Of a stretch of 47,232 nt of DNA, positions 33,101 to 41,294 are shown in pieces. Origin of the DNA: Anaerolineae bacterium (lineage in GTDB: Bacteria; Chloroflexota; Anaerolineae; Aggregatilineales; J027). The position numbers and the translations under genes are program-made. Position 1 is the first letter of the stretch. Every line of letters starts with the position of its first letter. The notes beneath the pieces were generated by a model. It had not been told where the DNA came from, ran no database searches, and saw only the letters and a program-made list of their open reading frames with translations. Location: the NCBI GenBank assembly GCA_019913005.1, contig JAIOHL010000286.1, positions 1 through 47,232 of the forward strand. The letters are read 5' to 3'.

Positions 33101-34054
33101 GCCGAATTGGGCCGGGCGTGGCTGATTGACCGCGCTTGGAAGGTTATTACCGAACGCGCCTTTGAATGGATGCGCGAACAGAACATTGACCCCGAATTCT
33201 ATGAAGATGACGACGATGTGCGCCGCGAATATGTGAATGAATGGTTGGGCAACCTACCCGAATATAATCGGGAACGTCTGGCCCTTGATTCAACTTATGC
33301 ACGCCGTATCGTCTTGGCTGAATGGCTGCGCGAACTGGGTTATGATCCAGAAGCCATGCTGTCGTATAACCTTCAAGACTTCACAGCCGAGCAGCGCCAA
33401 CAACGAGATCGTTATGCACTAGCCATCAGCCTACGCCAATGGATTGAAGCCCAAACAGGTGAAGCCCTCCCAATGGATGTGATGGACATTGATACGCTGC
33501 GGGATATTGCGGATCGCACTGCCCTGCGCGTAGGCCGCCCCGTGCCAGTCTATGGCAAACACAAGTTGTTTGACGGCAAGACGGGTGAATCCTTTGACCA
33601 ACCTGTGACCGTCGGCATTATCCATATGCTGAAACTGGCCCACTTGGTCGAAGACAAAGTTCACGCCCGCTCGACTGGCCCCTACAGCCTCGTCACCCAG
33701 CAACCGTTGGGTGGTAAGGCGCAGTTTGGTGGTCAGCGTTTCGGCGAAATGGAAGTGTGGGCACTGGAAGCCTATGGTGCGGCCTACACCCTCCAAGAAA
33801 TGCTCACCGTCAAATCCGACGATGTGCAAGGGCGTGTCAAGACCTATGAAGCCATCGTGAAAGATGAGCCGATTGACGAACCCGGCATCCCCGCCAGCTT
33901 CCGCGTGTTGGTCAAGGAACTGCAAAGCCTCGGCCTCGCAGTCGAAGCCATCACCGAAAGTGGTGAAATCATCACGTTCGGACGTGATGACGACAAGAGC
34001 AAGACCCCCAGTCTTAGCACGGGGTTACTCGGTCTAGGCACTACCAATCGCTAA
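30128..34054 (+). CDS. rpoB: RNA polymerase beta subunit RpoB
   Basis: 1308 residues from ATG 30128, chosen over GTG 30110 because AAGGA lies about seven nt before it. Core subunit of RNA polymerase. The rifampicin region is clear: [21 protein letters not shown], followed by [10 protein letters not shown]; the residue matching E. coli Arg529 is Thr434. [28 protein letters not shown] and the C-terminal [22 protein letters not shown] with [14 protein letters not shown] are standard. Residues about 996-1138 form a charged insertion before [14 protein letters not shown] compared with common beta subunits. A terminator follows at once, and the next gene is a GNAT acetyltransferase, not rpoC. rplL is not upstream either. 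Confidence 0.98.
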   Translation: MQHLIEDKSYARTRDVLDLPKLIEVQTEAFQWFLREGLAELFDEISPIESFNGNLKLYFPGNSPEAREFGLEYWLEEPKYSKEECLERDIDYAAPLKVKVALVNHEAGDQVVISEIFLGNFPLMTENGTFIINGTERVVVSQLIRSPGVYFAASEDRTTGRKLSTAKMIPDRGAWMEFETRKSDYITLKFNRKRTVPVTILLRAMAAVSDGYDHLSPIKEGSTEELMELYAHVDTEADHPYIARSIEAEPTWESKDDHRTVAEMALLEFYKRMRPGDPPTLENAREYLESQLFDQRRYDLERVGRYKLNQRLRIDDQIDRKTRTITKLDIVKLVERMIQINNGMEQPDDIDHLGNRRVKTVGELLQNKLRIGLRRTERVVKERMSIREGDSLSPTTLVNIRPIVAAVREFFGSSQLSQFMEQTNPLAELTHKRTLSALGPGGLRRERAGFDVRDVHHSHYGRICPIETPEGPNIGLIGRLASYGRVNEYGFIETPYRRVLRELPLDDREALGRFLGEDVEDKNGNVVLEAGIEITDDVLKAVKKLGHKTVPVRPYVTPEIVYLSADSEDRYRISQANTVVDKRGQFLQERVSARFQQKFLMESANRIDYMDVAPRQIVGISASLIPFLEHDDANRALMGSNMQRQAVPLLLPDIPIVSTGMEQYAAYDSGQIVVADQDGEVVAVTGDLVVTRAANGLERVYKLRKYNRSNQSTCIDQRPVVNKGQFVYAGDVIADSSSTVSGHLALGHNVLCAFISWEGGNYEDALLISEELVRNDKFTSIHIEKHEVEARDTKLGPEEITYDIPNVGDAVKDLDEYGIIRIGAEVKPNDILVGKITPKGERELSPEEKLLRAIFGEKAREVKDTSLRLPHGERGKVIDVKVFTRDEHRDLPAGVEQMVRVTVAQKRKLTQGDKMAGRHGNKGVISTIVPIEDMPFLEDGRPVEIILNPLGVPGRMNVGQVLETHLGWAADRLGFRAITPVFDGAKEWEIEAELGRAWLIDRAWKVITERAFEWMREQNIDPEFYEDDDDVRREYVNEWLGNLPEYNRERLALDSTYARRIVLAEWLRELGYDPEAMLSYNLQDFTAEQRQQRDRYALAISLRQWIEAQTGEALPMDVMDIDTLRDIADRTALRVGRPVPVYGKHKLFDGKTGESFDQPVTVGIIHMLKLAHLVEDKVHARSTGPYSLVTQQPLGGKAQFGGQRFGEMEVWALEAYGAAYTLQEMLTVKSDDVQGRVKTYEAIVKDEPIDEPGIPASFRVLVKELQSLGLAVEAITESGEIITFGRDDDKSKTPSLSTGLLGLGTTNR

Positions 34055-34084
34055 AACATCCCTGTAGAAAACAACAGGGGCAAC

Positions 34085-34120
34085 AAAGGGCAGGTTAACA
34101 CGACCTGTCCTTTTCATTTT
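34085..34120 (+). terminator. Intrinsic terminator after rpoB
   Basis: AAAGGGCAGGT (34085-34095) and ACCTGTCCTTT (34103-34113) pair over 11 bp with one G:T, 7-nt loop, followed by a T-rich tail TTTTCATTTT (34111-34120). It closes the rpoB transcript. Confidence 0.85.
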
Positions 34121-34138
34121 ACATATGGGAGGATAAAC

Positions 34139-34657
34139 ATGATTACGATTGAACGTTGGGCGGCAGAACAAATCGCGGCGGCGATGCCTGAATTTATTGA
34201 ATTATTGTGGGACAGTGTGGACGGCGGCGCTTCGGTTGGATTTTTGCCACCCCTTACGGATGCTGTAGCACACGAGTATTGGTCAGGTGTCCATGCCGAT
34301 GTTGCAGCAGGCAAGCGGATTTTTATTGTAGCATTATTGGATGGGAAGATGGTCGGGGCAGCCCAATTGGAATTAGCCATGCGCCAAAATTCCCGTCACC
34401 GCGCCGAGGTGCAAAAAGTGCTGGTACATTCAAGTTATCGGCGCCGGGGCATTGGACAGCAGTTGATGGCTGAATTGGAAAATCAAGCCCACCTTGCCAA
34501 GCGTACCCTGCTGGTGTTGGATACCTGTCGCGGCGATTCCGGGGAACCGCTGTATCGCAAGATGGGCTATATTGAAGTCGGGGTTATCCCGCGTTATGCC
34601 GAAATTGAAAACGGCGGCTTTTGCGACACGGTGATTTATTACAAACAGTTGGCCTAA
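34139..34657 (+). CDS. GNAT family N-acetyltransferase
   Basis: 172 residues; acetyl-CoA-dependent N-acetyltransferase fold. Motif A is visible as VQKVLVHSSYRRRGIGQQLM, with RRRGIG as the pyrophosphate-binding Q/RxxGxG/A loop, followed by LLVLDTCRGDSGEPLYRKMGY, the usual motif B region. GGGAGG seven nt upstream of ATG. Substrate unknown; the C terminus (EIENGGFCDTVIYYK) resembles small-molecule and antibiotic-type GNATs. Its stop overlaps by 4 nt the stop of the convergent DUF1684 gene. Confidence 0.88.
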   Translation: MITIERWAAEQIAAAMPEFIELLWDSVDGGASVGFLPPLTDAVAHEYWSGVHADVAAGKRIFIVALLDGKMVGAAQLELAMRQNSRHRAEVQKVLVHSSYRRRGIGQQLMAELENQAHLAKRTLLVLDTCRGDSGEPLYRKMGYIEVGVIPRYAEIENGGFCDTVIYYKQLA

Positions 34658-35226
34658 TGTTCGACCCATTCACCAATCGGTTGTTTTTCACCTGCGCGAA
34701 TCGCCACCTTGAGCCGATTTTCCTGCGGCGGGATGGGGCATGTCCATGCGCGGGGTTCTCGTCCTGCCTGCATCGCCAAAGATGCGGGTTCATTAAAGGC
34801 GCAGTAGGGCGAATAGGCGACGTTAAAATTGACATGGAATCGGCCTCCCCCAAGCCATTCCGGGTCTATATAGCGTCCAGCGGAATAGGTCTCGCCGCCG
34901 CTGGTGGCATCCATGAAGGGCAAAAAGAAATACCCCTGCTCCGGGCTGTAAAAGAGGGTTAATTCAACCAACTGCCCCTCCACCTCAAAACTCAATTTGC
35001 CCCATTTTTGATACCAGCGGATTTCACCTGTCGAGGTCTGCATTTTGACATTGGGTTTCTCGGTAAATTCTTCAGCCTCAAGAATCAGGTCGAGGGCCGT
35101 ATTGGGGTCAAAGTAATCCAAATGCGTAAATAGCGCCTGCTGTTCGGGGGTGAGGGGTGAATAGGGATGGCTTTTGAAGAAGGCATCCTTTTCTTGGCGT
35201 TCTTGCAAAAGGGCCTGTATATCCAT
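34654..35226 (-). CDS. DUF1684 domain protein
   Basis: 190 residues from ATG 35226 (AAGGA about seven nt upstream; an upstream start at 35280 lacks an RBS). The DUF1684 pattern is clear: LQERQEKDAFFKSHPYSPL, YFFLPFMDATSGGETYSAGRYID, FHVNFNVAYSPYCAFNEP. No signal peptide. This widespread family has a beta-rich fold with conserved YxAGRY and NxAYNPyCA-type motifs; its biochemical function is not known to me. Confidence 0.88.
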   Translation of the reverse strand: MDIQALLQERQEKDAFFKSHPYSPLTPEQQALFTHLDYFDPNTALDLILEAEEFTEKPNVKMQTSTGEIRWYQKWGKLSFEVEGQLVELTLFYSPEQGYFFLPFMDATSGGETYSAGRYIDPEWLGGGRFHVNFNVAYSPYCAFNEPASLAMQAGREPRAWTCPIPPQENRLKVAIRAGEKQPIGEWVEH

Positions 35227-35295
35227 GTGTGTCCTTCGTTTCATCAATGGTTTCCGCTGATTAGACGCGGCAAAATACACAGACGTTACACAGTT

Positions 35296-36069
35296 TCATT
35301 GGAGGGCAGCTTGGACAGTGGCTTCAAGGTCTTGATAGGCGACAGCGACACCATTGACAAAAAAGGTGGGTGTGCCGCGCAGCTCTAATTCTGTGCCTGC
35401 CTCGATCAGCGAAAACACGATGTTGCGATACTTGCCACTGAACAGACAACCTGAAAAATCCTCAGTATTCAAGTCCAGTGTTCGCGCCAATTCCAAAAAT
35501 GGGGCTATATCGGAATAGGCATAGTATTCCTCATCACTCAGGCTAAACACTGCATCATGATAGGCCATGAACGCAGCGTGCCCCTGTTCTAGAGCGCAAA
35601 AGGCCGCTTCGGTTGCTACCTTGTCATTCCATTGGGTGGTCGGCCAACTGACGAACGCGACCCGCACGTCATCAGGATACTGCCCCACAAGATTATCCAA
35701 TAGCCCGCGCCGATGCAGCCGCCGACAGACTGAACAGCCATAGGAGCCGATTTCAACCACTGTCACCTTCGCGTTTTGCGCACCACGCACCGTGACTTGG
35801 GCCATCTGCCGTGTGACTGAGGGCAGGACTCCCATCTGATCGTCCGGCAGGGGGGGGTACTCATCAAAAATATTGCGCGTGTCGGCAAGGCTGGGTGTGG
35901 AATTGGGGAGTTGCTGTTCAACCGAATCCGACGACGTGACATCGCCTAAAAACACAAAATCAGTCAGGGCACAGGTCACACTGGTCAGCAGTACCAAGCA
36001 CAAAAATATCCCTAACAGGGTATAGGGGCGGGTTGGCTTGGATAATTTGAACGATGTTGAAAGGCGCAT
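35296..36069 (-). CDS. DsbA-like membrane-anchored thioredoxin
   Basis: 257 residues from ATG 36069; the longer open frame runs into the tRNA and is rejected. An N-terminal membrane segment or signal (YTLLGIFLCLVLLTSVTCA, about 16-34) is followed by a Ser/Pro-rich linker and a thioredoxin fold of the DsbA/thioredoxin_4 group: VTVVEIGSYGCSVCRRL with the CSVC active site, and the cis-Pro loop GTPTFFVNGVAV. It likely forms or isomerises disulfides outside the membrane. TSVTC might be a lipobox-like site, but the residues around it are not convincing. Confidence 0.85.
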   Translation of the reverse strand: MRLSTSFKLSKPTRPYTLLGIFLCLVLLTSVTCALTDFVFLGDVTSSDSVEQQLPNSTPSLADTRNIFDEYPPLPDDQMGVLPSVTRQMAQVTVRGAQNAKVTVVEIGSYGCSVCRRLHRRGLLDNLVGQYPDDVRVAFVSWPTTQWNDKVATEAAFCALEQGHAAFMAYHDAVFSLSDEEYYAYSDIAPFLELARTLDLNTEDFSGCLFSGKYRNIVFSLIEAGTELELRGTPTFFVNGVAVAYQDLEATVQAALQ

Positions 36070-36112
36070 TGTAACCTGAAACTGCTTCCAATACGGACAT
36101 GACCCATAGAAA

Positions 36113-36138
36113 CAAAAAATCGCCGACTGGGGCGATTT
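36113..36138 (-). terminator. Intrinsic terminator after tRNA-Ser
   Basis: On the minus strand AAATCGCC (36138-36131) and GGCGATTT (36124-36117) pair over 8 bp with a 6-nt loop, ending in TTTTTTGTTT. It lies directly after the tRNA gene and before the DsbA-like gene. Confidence 0.85.
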
Positions 36139-36141
36139 GCT

Positions 36142-36232
<91 letters not shown>

Positions 36233-36275
36233 GTGATATAGGCCGAGTGTGGAAGACTTGTTCCAAACTCTAGCT

Positions 36276-36303
36276 ATTATACACTCATTTTTGCCCTTGT
36301 GAA
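36276..36303 (-). promoter_or_regulatory. Promoter of tRNA-Ser
   Basis: Minus strand TTCACA (36303-36298, 5 of 6), 16-nt spacer, TATAAT (36281-36276). Predicted start near 36269, about 37 nt before the tRNA; the promoter overlaps the 3' end of tadA. Confidence 0.65.
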
Positions 36304-36746
36304 CGGAGTTCTGCAAAAAAGTTGACCAAAAGTGCAGCCGCTTCGTCCCGTAGGATGCCACTTTGGACTTCAACACGATGGTTTAGGCGCGGATGATTCA
36401 GAATATCAAAAACGCTTCCACCTGCTCCAGCCTTTGGGTCAGGGGTGGCAAAGACCAGCTTGGGCAGTCTTGCCAACACCATCGCCCCGGCACACATCAC
36501 GCACGGCTCCAAAGTACAATAGAGTGTTACATCTTCTAAGCGCCAGTGACCAATCACTTGGGACGCTTCACGGAGAGCGAACATTTCCGCATGGGAAGTG
36601 GGATCATGATCCACTTCACGGCAGTTATGTCCTTTGCCAATGACCTCACCATGATGTACCGCTATCGCACCAACCGGCACATCCCCATGTGCTTGGGCGA
36701 GGCGGGCCTCATCTAGTGCAAGGCGCATCCAAAACTCGTCGTCCAT
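36285..36746 (-). CDS. tadA: tRNA adenosine(34) deaminase TadA
   Basis: 153 residues from ATG 36746 (MDDEFWMRLALDEA). Zinc-dependent deaminase that makes inosine at the wobble position of tRNA-Arg(ACG). Motifs: SHAEMFAL with the zinc His and catalytic Glu, and TLEPCVMCAGAMV with the PCxxC zinc cysteines. An in-frame ATG at 36758 is overlapped by the -10 element TATAAT and so cannot be in the message. The predicted transcript starts only a few nt before 36746, suggesting a nearly leaderless mRNA. No RBS is visible. Confidence 0.93.
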   Translation of the reverse strand: MDDEFWMRLALDEARLAQAHGDVPVGAIAVHHGEVIGKGHNCREVDHDPTSHAEMFALREASQVIGHWRLEDVTLYCTLEPCVMCAGAMVLARLPKLVFATPDPKAGAGGSVFDILNHPRLNHRVEVQSGILRDEAAALLVNFFAELRSQGQK

Positions 36747-36756
36747 AATCCCATTC

Positions 36757-36786
36757 ATTATACAATTCGCTATTTTGACGGGTCAA
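36757..36786 (-). promoter_or_regulatory. Promoter of tadA
   Basis: Minus strand TTGACC (36786-36781), 18-nt spacer, TATAAT (36762-36757). The expected start near 36750 leaves about 4 nt before ATG 36746. Confidence 0.7.
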
Positions 36787-36823
36787 TTAAAATAGCAGAC
36801 TCTAAGCAAGCGCTAAATTCCTT

Positions 36824-37426
36824 CTAATGCTCAGACTCACTTATGGCCGCGTCTGCCTCACGATCTTCAGGGGTGATATATTCAAAGAACATGAGAAGGG
36901 TACTGGCATAATGCCGTTCATCATAGAGGGTCAAGTTTTGTAACGTCAAGTCTTCGCGCTCTTTGGGGTCAATCTGGACAATCACAAGGGCGTCGGGGGC
37001 AAGATGTTGGGGGTGGGCGTCCAATTTTAGGAGGGCTGTTTTCCAAAGTCCCTTATATTGGGGCGGCGCGATGTAGACAATTTCAAAGGGCGTCGGATTT
37101 TCGCGTTCCAAATAGACTAGCGCATCGGCGTGCAGCACATCGGCTTTGTCGGTGAAGCGACAGGTTGCCAGATTTTCCTGAACGGTACGGATGGCAGCCT
37201 TGTCGCGGTCAATGAATCGGGCAAATGATGCTCCCCGGCTGAGGGCTTCAATGCCGACTGCGCCTGTCCCGGCAAATAAATCCAAAATACTGGCTTCCGG
37301 CACGTTCCCACCCAAAATACTAAATAGGGCTTCCTTGACACGATCCATAATCGGGCGGGTGCCTTCACCGGGCACCATTTTAAGTTTGCGGCCTTTGGCG
37401 ATGCCTGCTATGACTCGATGGCTCAT
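36824..37426 (-). CDS. rsmD: 16S rRNA (guanine-N2)-methyltransferase RsmD
   Basis: 200 residues; SAM-dependent methylation of G966 in 16S rRNA. It has the N-terminal VIAGIAKGRKL, TRPIMDRVKEALFSIL and SAM loop ILDLFAGTGAVGIEALSRGA. The catalytic N/DPPY/F motif reads APPQY in IVYIAPPQYKGLW, a variant I associate from memory with related lineages. ATGA overlap with the upstream URO-D gene shows coupling. Confidence 0.9.
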   Translation of the reverse strand: MSHRVIAGIAKGRKLKMVPGEGTRPIMDRVKEALFSILGGNVPEASILDLFAGTGAVGIEALSRGASFARFIDRDKAAIRTVQENLATCRFTDKADVLHADALVYLERENPTPFEIVYIAPPQYKGLWKTALLKLDAHPQHLAPDALVIVQIDPKEREDLTLQNLTLYDERHYASTLLMFFEYITPEDREADAAISESEH

Positions 37427-38430
37427 GACATCACTCCCCGCGTAGCTTCAACGGATTCACGGGCGGCCCGGATATTCGATTGAGGGGTGGTGGTCATAAT
37501 GACGCAACCAGTCGAAAGAATCAGACGGCGGCGGTTGGTCAGGTCAAAGGCTTCGCGGGCCTGTTCCTTGACCCCCCCCGGATTGCCATTGTGCATATCC
37601 ATACGCCCTAATCCGCCACAGACAGCCCCTTGAAATTTCAGCTTACCCAGTGCCAAATTCGGCTCGGTTTCGCGGTCATGCCAATTAATGACCTGTACCG
37701 GATAGGTGGCAATCGTCTCAAACATGGGTAGCGGGCCGTGTAGATGCACGAGATTCAGCCACCAACTTTTCGGCAGGGCATTCAGAATTTGCAGGTCGTA
37801 GGGCCGACCAAATTCCTCATATTCTTTGACCGTCATTTGGGCAAGGCTGGCATGTTGGATAGCATAAAAAATACCTGCGACCCCGGAATGCTGCATCGCT
37901 TCGATAAAGCGCAACGTGTTTTCCGTAATCATATTGAGGCCCGTTTTGAGGCGTTCGGGTGCGGTGCGGAGATGCTCAATCAAAAGATCATTCCCTGCGA
38001 CGTGTTTGGCTTGGGCCAGCGGGCTAAAAATGGTCTGAATGTACGGGACATTACCCTTTAGCCCTTCTTGCATCAGCCGCACGGTTTCAATCTGCTGACC
38101 GAGGCTACCTTTTTTGGGGTCGAGCGCACGCAGCGTTGTCCAATCCACTGACCGCTCCACCACGCGCTTGGTGGTTTCCCGCGTGCCTTCGATATGACCA
38201 ACCCAGCGATCTTGGACGCCATAATCGGTCACACTGTAATTGGAGGCGGGGGTGATTTTAATAAAGTCAAAATCCCACTGTTTTTGGAAATCCAGACAGG
38301 CTTGTACTAAATCGGCAGGGCGTTGGTCATCACCGGGCCAGTGACGCCATAAAGCCACTGGCACTCGATCCGTCGCTTCGCCTGCAATGGTTTTTTCTAG
38401 GCGCTCACGTTTGGTAAGTGTCATCATCAC
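37423..38430 (-). CDS. Uroporphyrinogen decarboxylase (URO-D) family protein
   Basis: 335 residues, URO-D/cobalamin methyltransferase superfamily barrel: KRERLEKTIAGEATDRVPVALWRHWPGD is the typical start; GIFYAIQHAS, LVHLHGPLPMFE, VINWHDRE and VCGGLGRMD follow. The true HemE signatures near the N terminus (PVWxMRQAGR) are absent, so this is not haem-pathway HemE; a methyltransferase-like role is more likely. Middle gene of a coupled TPR/URO-D/rsmD operon, with ATGA overlaps on both sides. Confidence 0.82.
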   Translation of the reverse strand: MMMTLTKRERLEKTIAGEATDRVPVALWRHWPGDDQRPADLVQACLDFQKQWDFDFIKITPASNYSVTDYGVQDRWVGHIEGTRETTKRVVERSVDWTTLRALDPKKGSLGQQIETVRLMQEGLKGNVPYIQTIFSPLAQAKHVAGNDLLIEHLRTAPERLKTGLNMITENTLRFIEAMQHSGVAGIFYAIQHASLAQMTVKEYEEFGRPYDLQILNALPKSWWLNLVHLHGPLPMFETIATYPVQVINWHDRETEPNLALGKLKFQGAVCGGLGRMDMHNGNPGGVKEQAREAFDLTNRRRLILSTGCVIMTTTPQSNIRAARESVEATRGVMS

Positions 38431-38756
38431 CCGAGTTGGCGCAGTTGTTGGCGCACCATGTTGTTGAGCATGTAATAACGACCCGGCGCTCCGGCATCTT
38501 CTTGGCTTTGCAGTTCTTTCAGCATTTCCTGTAATTTTGAAAAGGTTTCACGGGCATGGGCAGTGTCGCCGGAATTCTTGAGCACCAACCCTAAGCCATA
38601 CAGCGCATCCACATTGTTATTTTCAAGCGACAACACCTGCCGAAAAATATTAAGGGCGGTCTCATGTTGACCCTGACGGTGCGCTCGCCAAGCATCCCCA
38701 ATCAGCTTTTGGATGCTTTCGGTAACTGCCCCCGAGGTTTTTACTTGGTCGGTCAT
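38427..38756 (-). CDS. Small TPR-repeat protein
   Basis: 109 residues. Residues about 18-85 form roughly two tetratricopeptide units (AWRAHRQGQHETALNIFRQVL, NVDALYGLGLVLKNSGDTAHARETF), suggesting a protein-interaction adaptor. GGAGCG precedes the ATG. First gene of the operon with the URO-D protein and rsmD. Confidence 0.8.
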   Translation of the reverse strand: MTDQVKTSGAVTESIQKLIGDAWRAHRQGQHETALNIFRQVLSLENNNVDALYGLGLVLKNSGDTAHARETFSKLQEMLKELQSQEDAGAPGRYYMLNNMVRQQLRQLG

Positions 38757-38798
38757 AAAAGGGTCGCTCCTTTAAAAAGATTTTTAAGCTGCTTGGGA

Positions 38799-38826
38799 AT
38801 TATAGTCCCCCCACGTTTTGTCGCAA
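38799..38826 (-). promoter_or_regulatory. Promoter of the TPR/URO-D/rsmD operon
   Basis: Minus strand TTGCGA (38826-38821), 16-nt spacer, TATAAT (38804-38799). Between the likely start site and the RBS lies a dyad, TTAAAAA-TC-TTTTTAA (38772-38787), which could be an operator or only AT-rich sequence. Confidence 0.6.
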
Positions 38827-38857
38827 AATTTCTACCTGTCGAATTCGTATGAAGCGT

Positions 38858-41248
38858 TTAATTTTGAACTATAAGCGGACTTGGCAGGACAATTTTCGAA
38901 CCCACTGCCCCTTTTAGGTTAAAAATATTTCGCGCCACTGCATTTTCGCAGGGCTGCAAATCAATGCTGTCGCACGATTCAACCTGCAAAGCGATTTCAT
39001 ATGTACCGGAGGGCAGGTCATCGGGCAATTGCAGTTGGTAGATACTGGTAATATAGCCTTCGGTGGGCCAAAGATTGGTGGGCCAATTGGCAGGGTGGCG
39101 ATAGCGGGTTTCGCTCACAATGGTATCGGTACGGGCTTCCAGAATCTGGATCGCCACCTGATAATTCGGCAGATTAGGCCGACTTGCCCTCCAATAGGCA
39201 TACAGATTCAGGGTATCGCCAGCATTTACGCTATTGTCGAATTCATAACCCAAAAAGCCAATGCCGCCATCCACGATTAAACGCAGTGGCGTTGCTCCGG
39301 CGGGCGGGCTGCTGCTCGGTGATGTTTCGGTAATCAGCGATGGATTCGCCCGAAAATAGATGCTCATGCCAATAAGCGGGAGAGCGATCAAGGCCAACAG
39401 CCATTTTTGTTCCGCGCCAAAACCCCATAGCCAAGAGGTGGTGTAGTCGGGTTCTTGGGGGGGGCGACGGCGATCCAGCCAATAGGTCAAACCACCAATC
39501 AAAATAAGGCTAAATAGACTCATGATAGTGGCCCATTGGCGAACGGCGGTATTGCCAAAACGAATCACTACATCATTTGACCCGGCTTCAAGCGGGATAC
39601 GGATAAGGCCTGTTGTGGGAACACTCTCAATAGATACAGGTCGGTCATTGAGTTCGGCCCGCCAACCGGGATAGTTGAGTGTCAAAATTACCACGTCCGT
39701 CGCTTGGCGGGTTTCAATGCCAAAATCGTCGAGGATGGGATCATGGGCATTGACCGAGACCAAACTATATGGCGGCAGGCTTTCGGTCTGCACTTTAAAA
39801 ATGCGCTCTTTGTTATAGGAATTGAGTAAGGCGGTAGAGGGTTCAGGCAAAATGGCGGCCTGTTTGGGTAGCATATAGCCATGTCGAAATGTGCCCAACG
39901 CATGACCGCGCAGTTCCAACTCAAACAGGCTGTTGACGGTAAAGGGTGCTTCAATAGGGCGAAAGCTAGGCGCGTAAAAGGCTGGCGCTGACGAAATGAC
40001 CAACACCAATACTAAAATGGCACCTCCCACATAACGCATGATAGGCCGATGCAATAGCTGCTCGATCATGACCATCACCTGCGCAGCCAGAATTGCACAT
40101 GCAAGCGTTAATGCACCGAGTAAGTCCATAGGCTGAAGTGCCTCAAATCCCTTCCCCCACAGCGAATCGTCCAGTATCAGAATCCCTAAAATAAGTGTGA
40201 CGGGGATAAAAAAGGAAACGGCCTCTGGCGATTTCAAAAAGGATGCACGTTTACGCAGTCGGCGCACGAAACCAATCACCATCCATATCCCCCCAAAAAA
40301 CGCCAGTGCCCATGTAGCAAGGCCGAGATTAAAGCGTATCGGCGTATTGAGAGCCGATTGATCGAGGGGTGGGAGGGGCACTAAAAGGTCGCTGATCGTA
40401 TTCGGCGCAACGTAATCGGCGGGATAGGATGCCACCGTCTGCCATTGAATATCATCTTTTTCTAAGAAAGCGGGTAGCCAATAAAACGCGGCGAGGGCAA
40501 ACCCCAACAAAAAGCCACCCATCGTGATTTCCCAACGCAGACGCTTGGCACTAAACAGCATCATCCACAGCAGCCACCCCCCGGCAATGGCAAATAAAAT
40601 GGGGGATAGGGTTCCATCCGAGAGCAGCAGGGCCATAGTGGTGAAGGCCAAAATAAGTAAGTCGCGCCCCCGTCCGGATTGAAACGCGCGGTCAATTGCC
40701 CACAACACGATAGGAAACCATGCCACTGCCCATGCCGTGCCAAGATTGCTATGTAAGTAGGGTTCGGTTTGCAGGGTATAGGGGGAAAACAGAAAAATCA
40801 CCGTGCCAACAACCCCTACGACTGCCCCCCACCGCTGACGGATAAAACCAAATGATCCGACCCCGCCCGTAAAAATGCTCAAAATCAGCAGAATCTTAAA
40901 ACTGGTTTCCGGCTCGGCCTGCGCGATGGTGACATGGAGGCCCCCGACATAATATGGCATCGGGGCGAGGTAATTGAAAATGGGTGACCCATAGCCGTAG
41001 GTGAAATCGGGTGCCCAACGGGGATAAAAGTCACCCGCTTGGATACTTTGGGAGACTGAATAGATGCGGTGCATTTCAAGCAGGGCTTCAGGGGAATTGG
41101 GCAGGCCACTATTGATTATCAAGGGCCATGCGACAATTAGGCAAAACGCTAAAACCGCCAGTAGAGGCCAATCTATCCCGCGTGGACGTGGACGCATCCA
41201 TGCGGGAAGCTCTTCAAGGGTTAGGTCATAGTCGGCGGGATCAAACAT
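38858..41248 (-). CDS. Large multi-pass membrane protein (PTPS-related family)
   Basis: 796 residues. About a dozen hydrophobic segments between residues 27 and 600 (LLAVLAFCLIVAWPLII, GVVGVVGTVIFLFSP, ILILAFTTMALLL and others), then a soluble C-terminal beta domain (about 640-796). The loop after the first helix, FYPRWAPDFTYGYGSPIFNYLAPMPYY, resembles the 6-pyruvoyl-tetrahydropterin synthase-related membrane family and GT-C glycosyltransferase-like proteins. Likely acts in cell-surface polysaccharide or lipid assembly, substrate unknown. No RBS is obvious before the ATG, which follows a hairpin. Confidence 0.8.
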   Translation of the reverse strand: MFDPADYDLTLEELPAWMRPRPRGIDWPLLAVLAFCLIVAWPLIINSGLPNSPEALLEMHRIYSVSQSIQAGDFYPRWAPDFTYGYGSPIFNYLAPMPYYVGGLHVTIAQAEPETSFKILLILSIFTGGVGSFGFIRQRWGAVVGVVGTVIFLFSPYTLQTEPYLHSNLGTAWAVAWFPIVLWAIDRAFQSGRGRDLLILAFTTMALLLSDGTLSPILFAIAGGWLLWMMLFSAKRLRWEITMGGFLLGFALAAFYWLPAFLEKDDIQWQTVASYPADYVAPNTISDLLVPLPPLDQSALNTPIRFNLGLATWALAFFGGIWMVIGFVRRLRKRASFLKSPEAVSFFIPVTLILGILILDDSLWGKGFEALQPMDLLGALTLACAILAAQVMVMIEQLLHRPIMRYVGGAILVLVLVISSAPAFYAPSFRPIEAPFTVNSLFELELRGHALGTFRHGYMLPKQAAILPEPSTALLNSYNKERIFKVQTESLPPYSLVSVNAHDPILDDFGIETRQATDVVILTLNYPGWRAELNDRPVSIESVPTTGLIRIPLEAGSNDVVIRFGNTAVRQWATIMSLFSLILIGGLTYWLDRRRPPQEPDYTTSWLWGFGAEQKWLLALIALPLIGMSIYFRANPSLITETSPSSSPPAGATPLRLIVDGGIGFLGYEFDNSVNAGDTLNLYAYWRASRPNLPNYQVAIQILEARTDTIVSETRYRHPANWPTNLWPTEGYITSIYQLQLPDDLPSGTYEIALQVESCDSIDLQPCENAVARNIFNLKGAVGSKIVLPSPLIVQN

Positions 41249-41258
41249 AAAAGGTTAA

Positions 41259-41292
41259 GCAGGGGTAGGGATGTGATTCCCCACCCCACTGC
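41259..41292 (-). terminator. Hairpin after sucD
   Basis: Minus strand GGGGTGGGGA and TCCCTACCCC form a 10-bp stem with one G:T and loop ATCACA, extended by GCA/TGC. The T run after it is short and interrupted (TTAACCTTTT), so termination is likely only partial. Confidence 0.4.
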
Positions 41293-41294
41293 TG

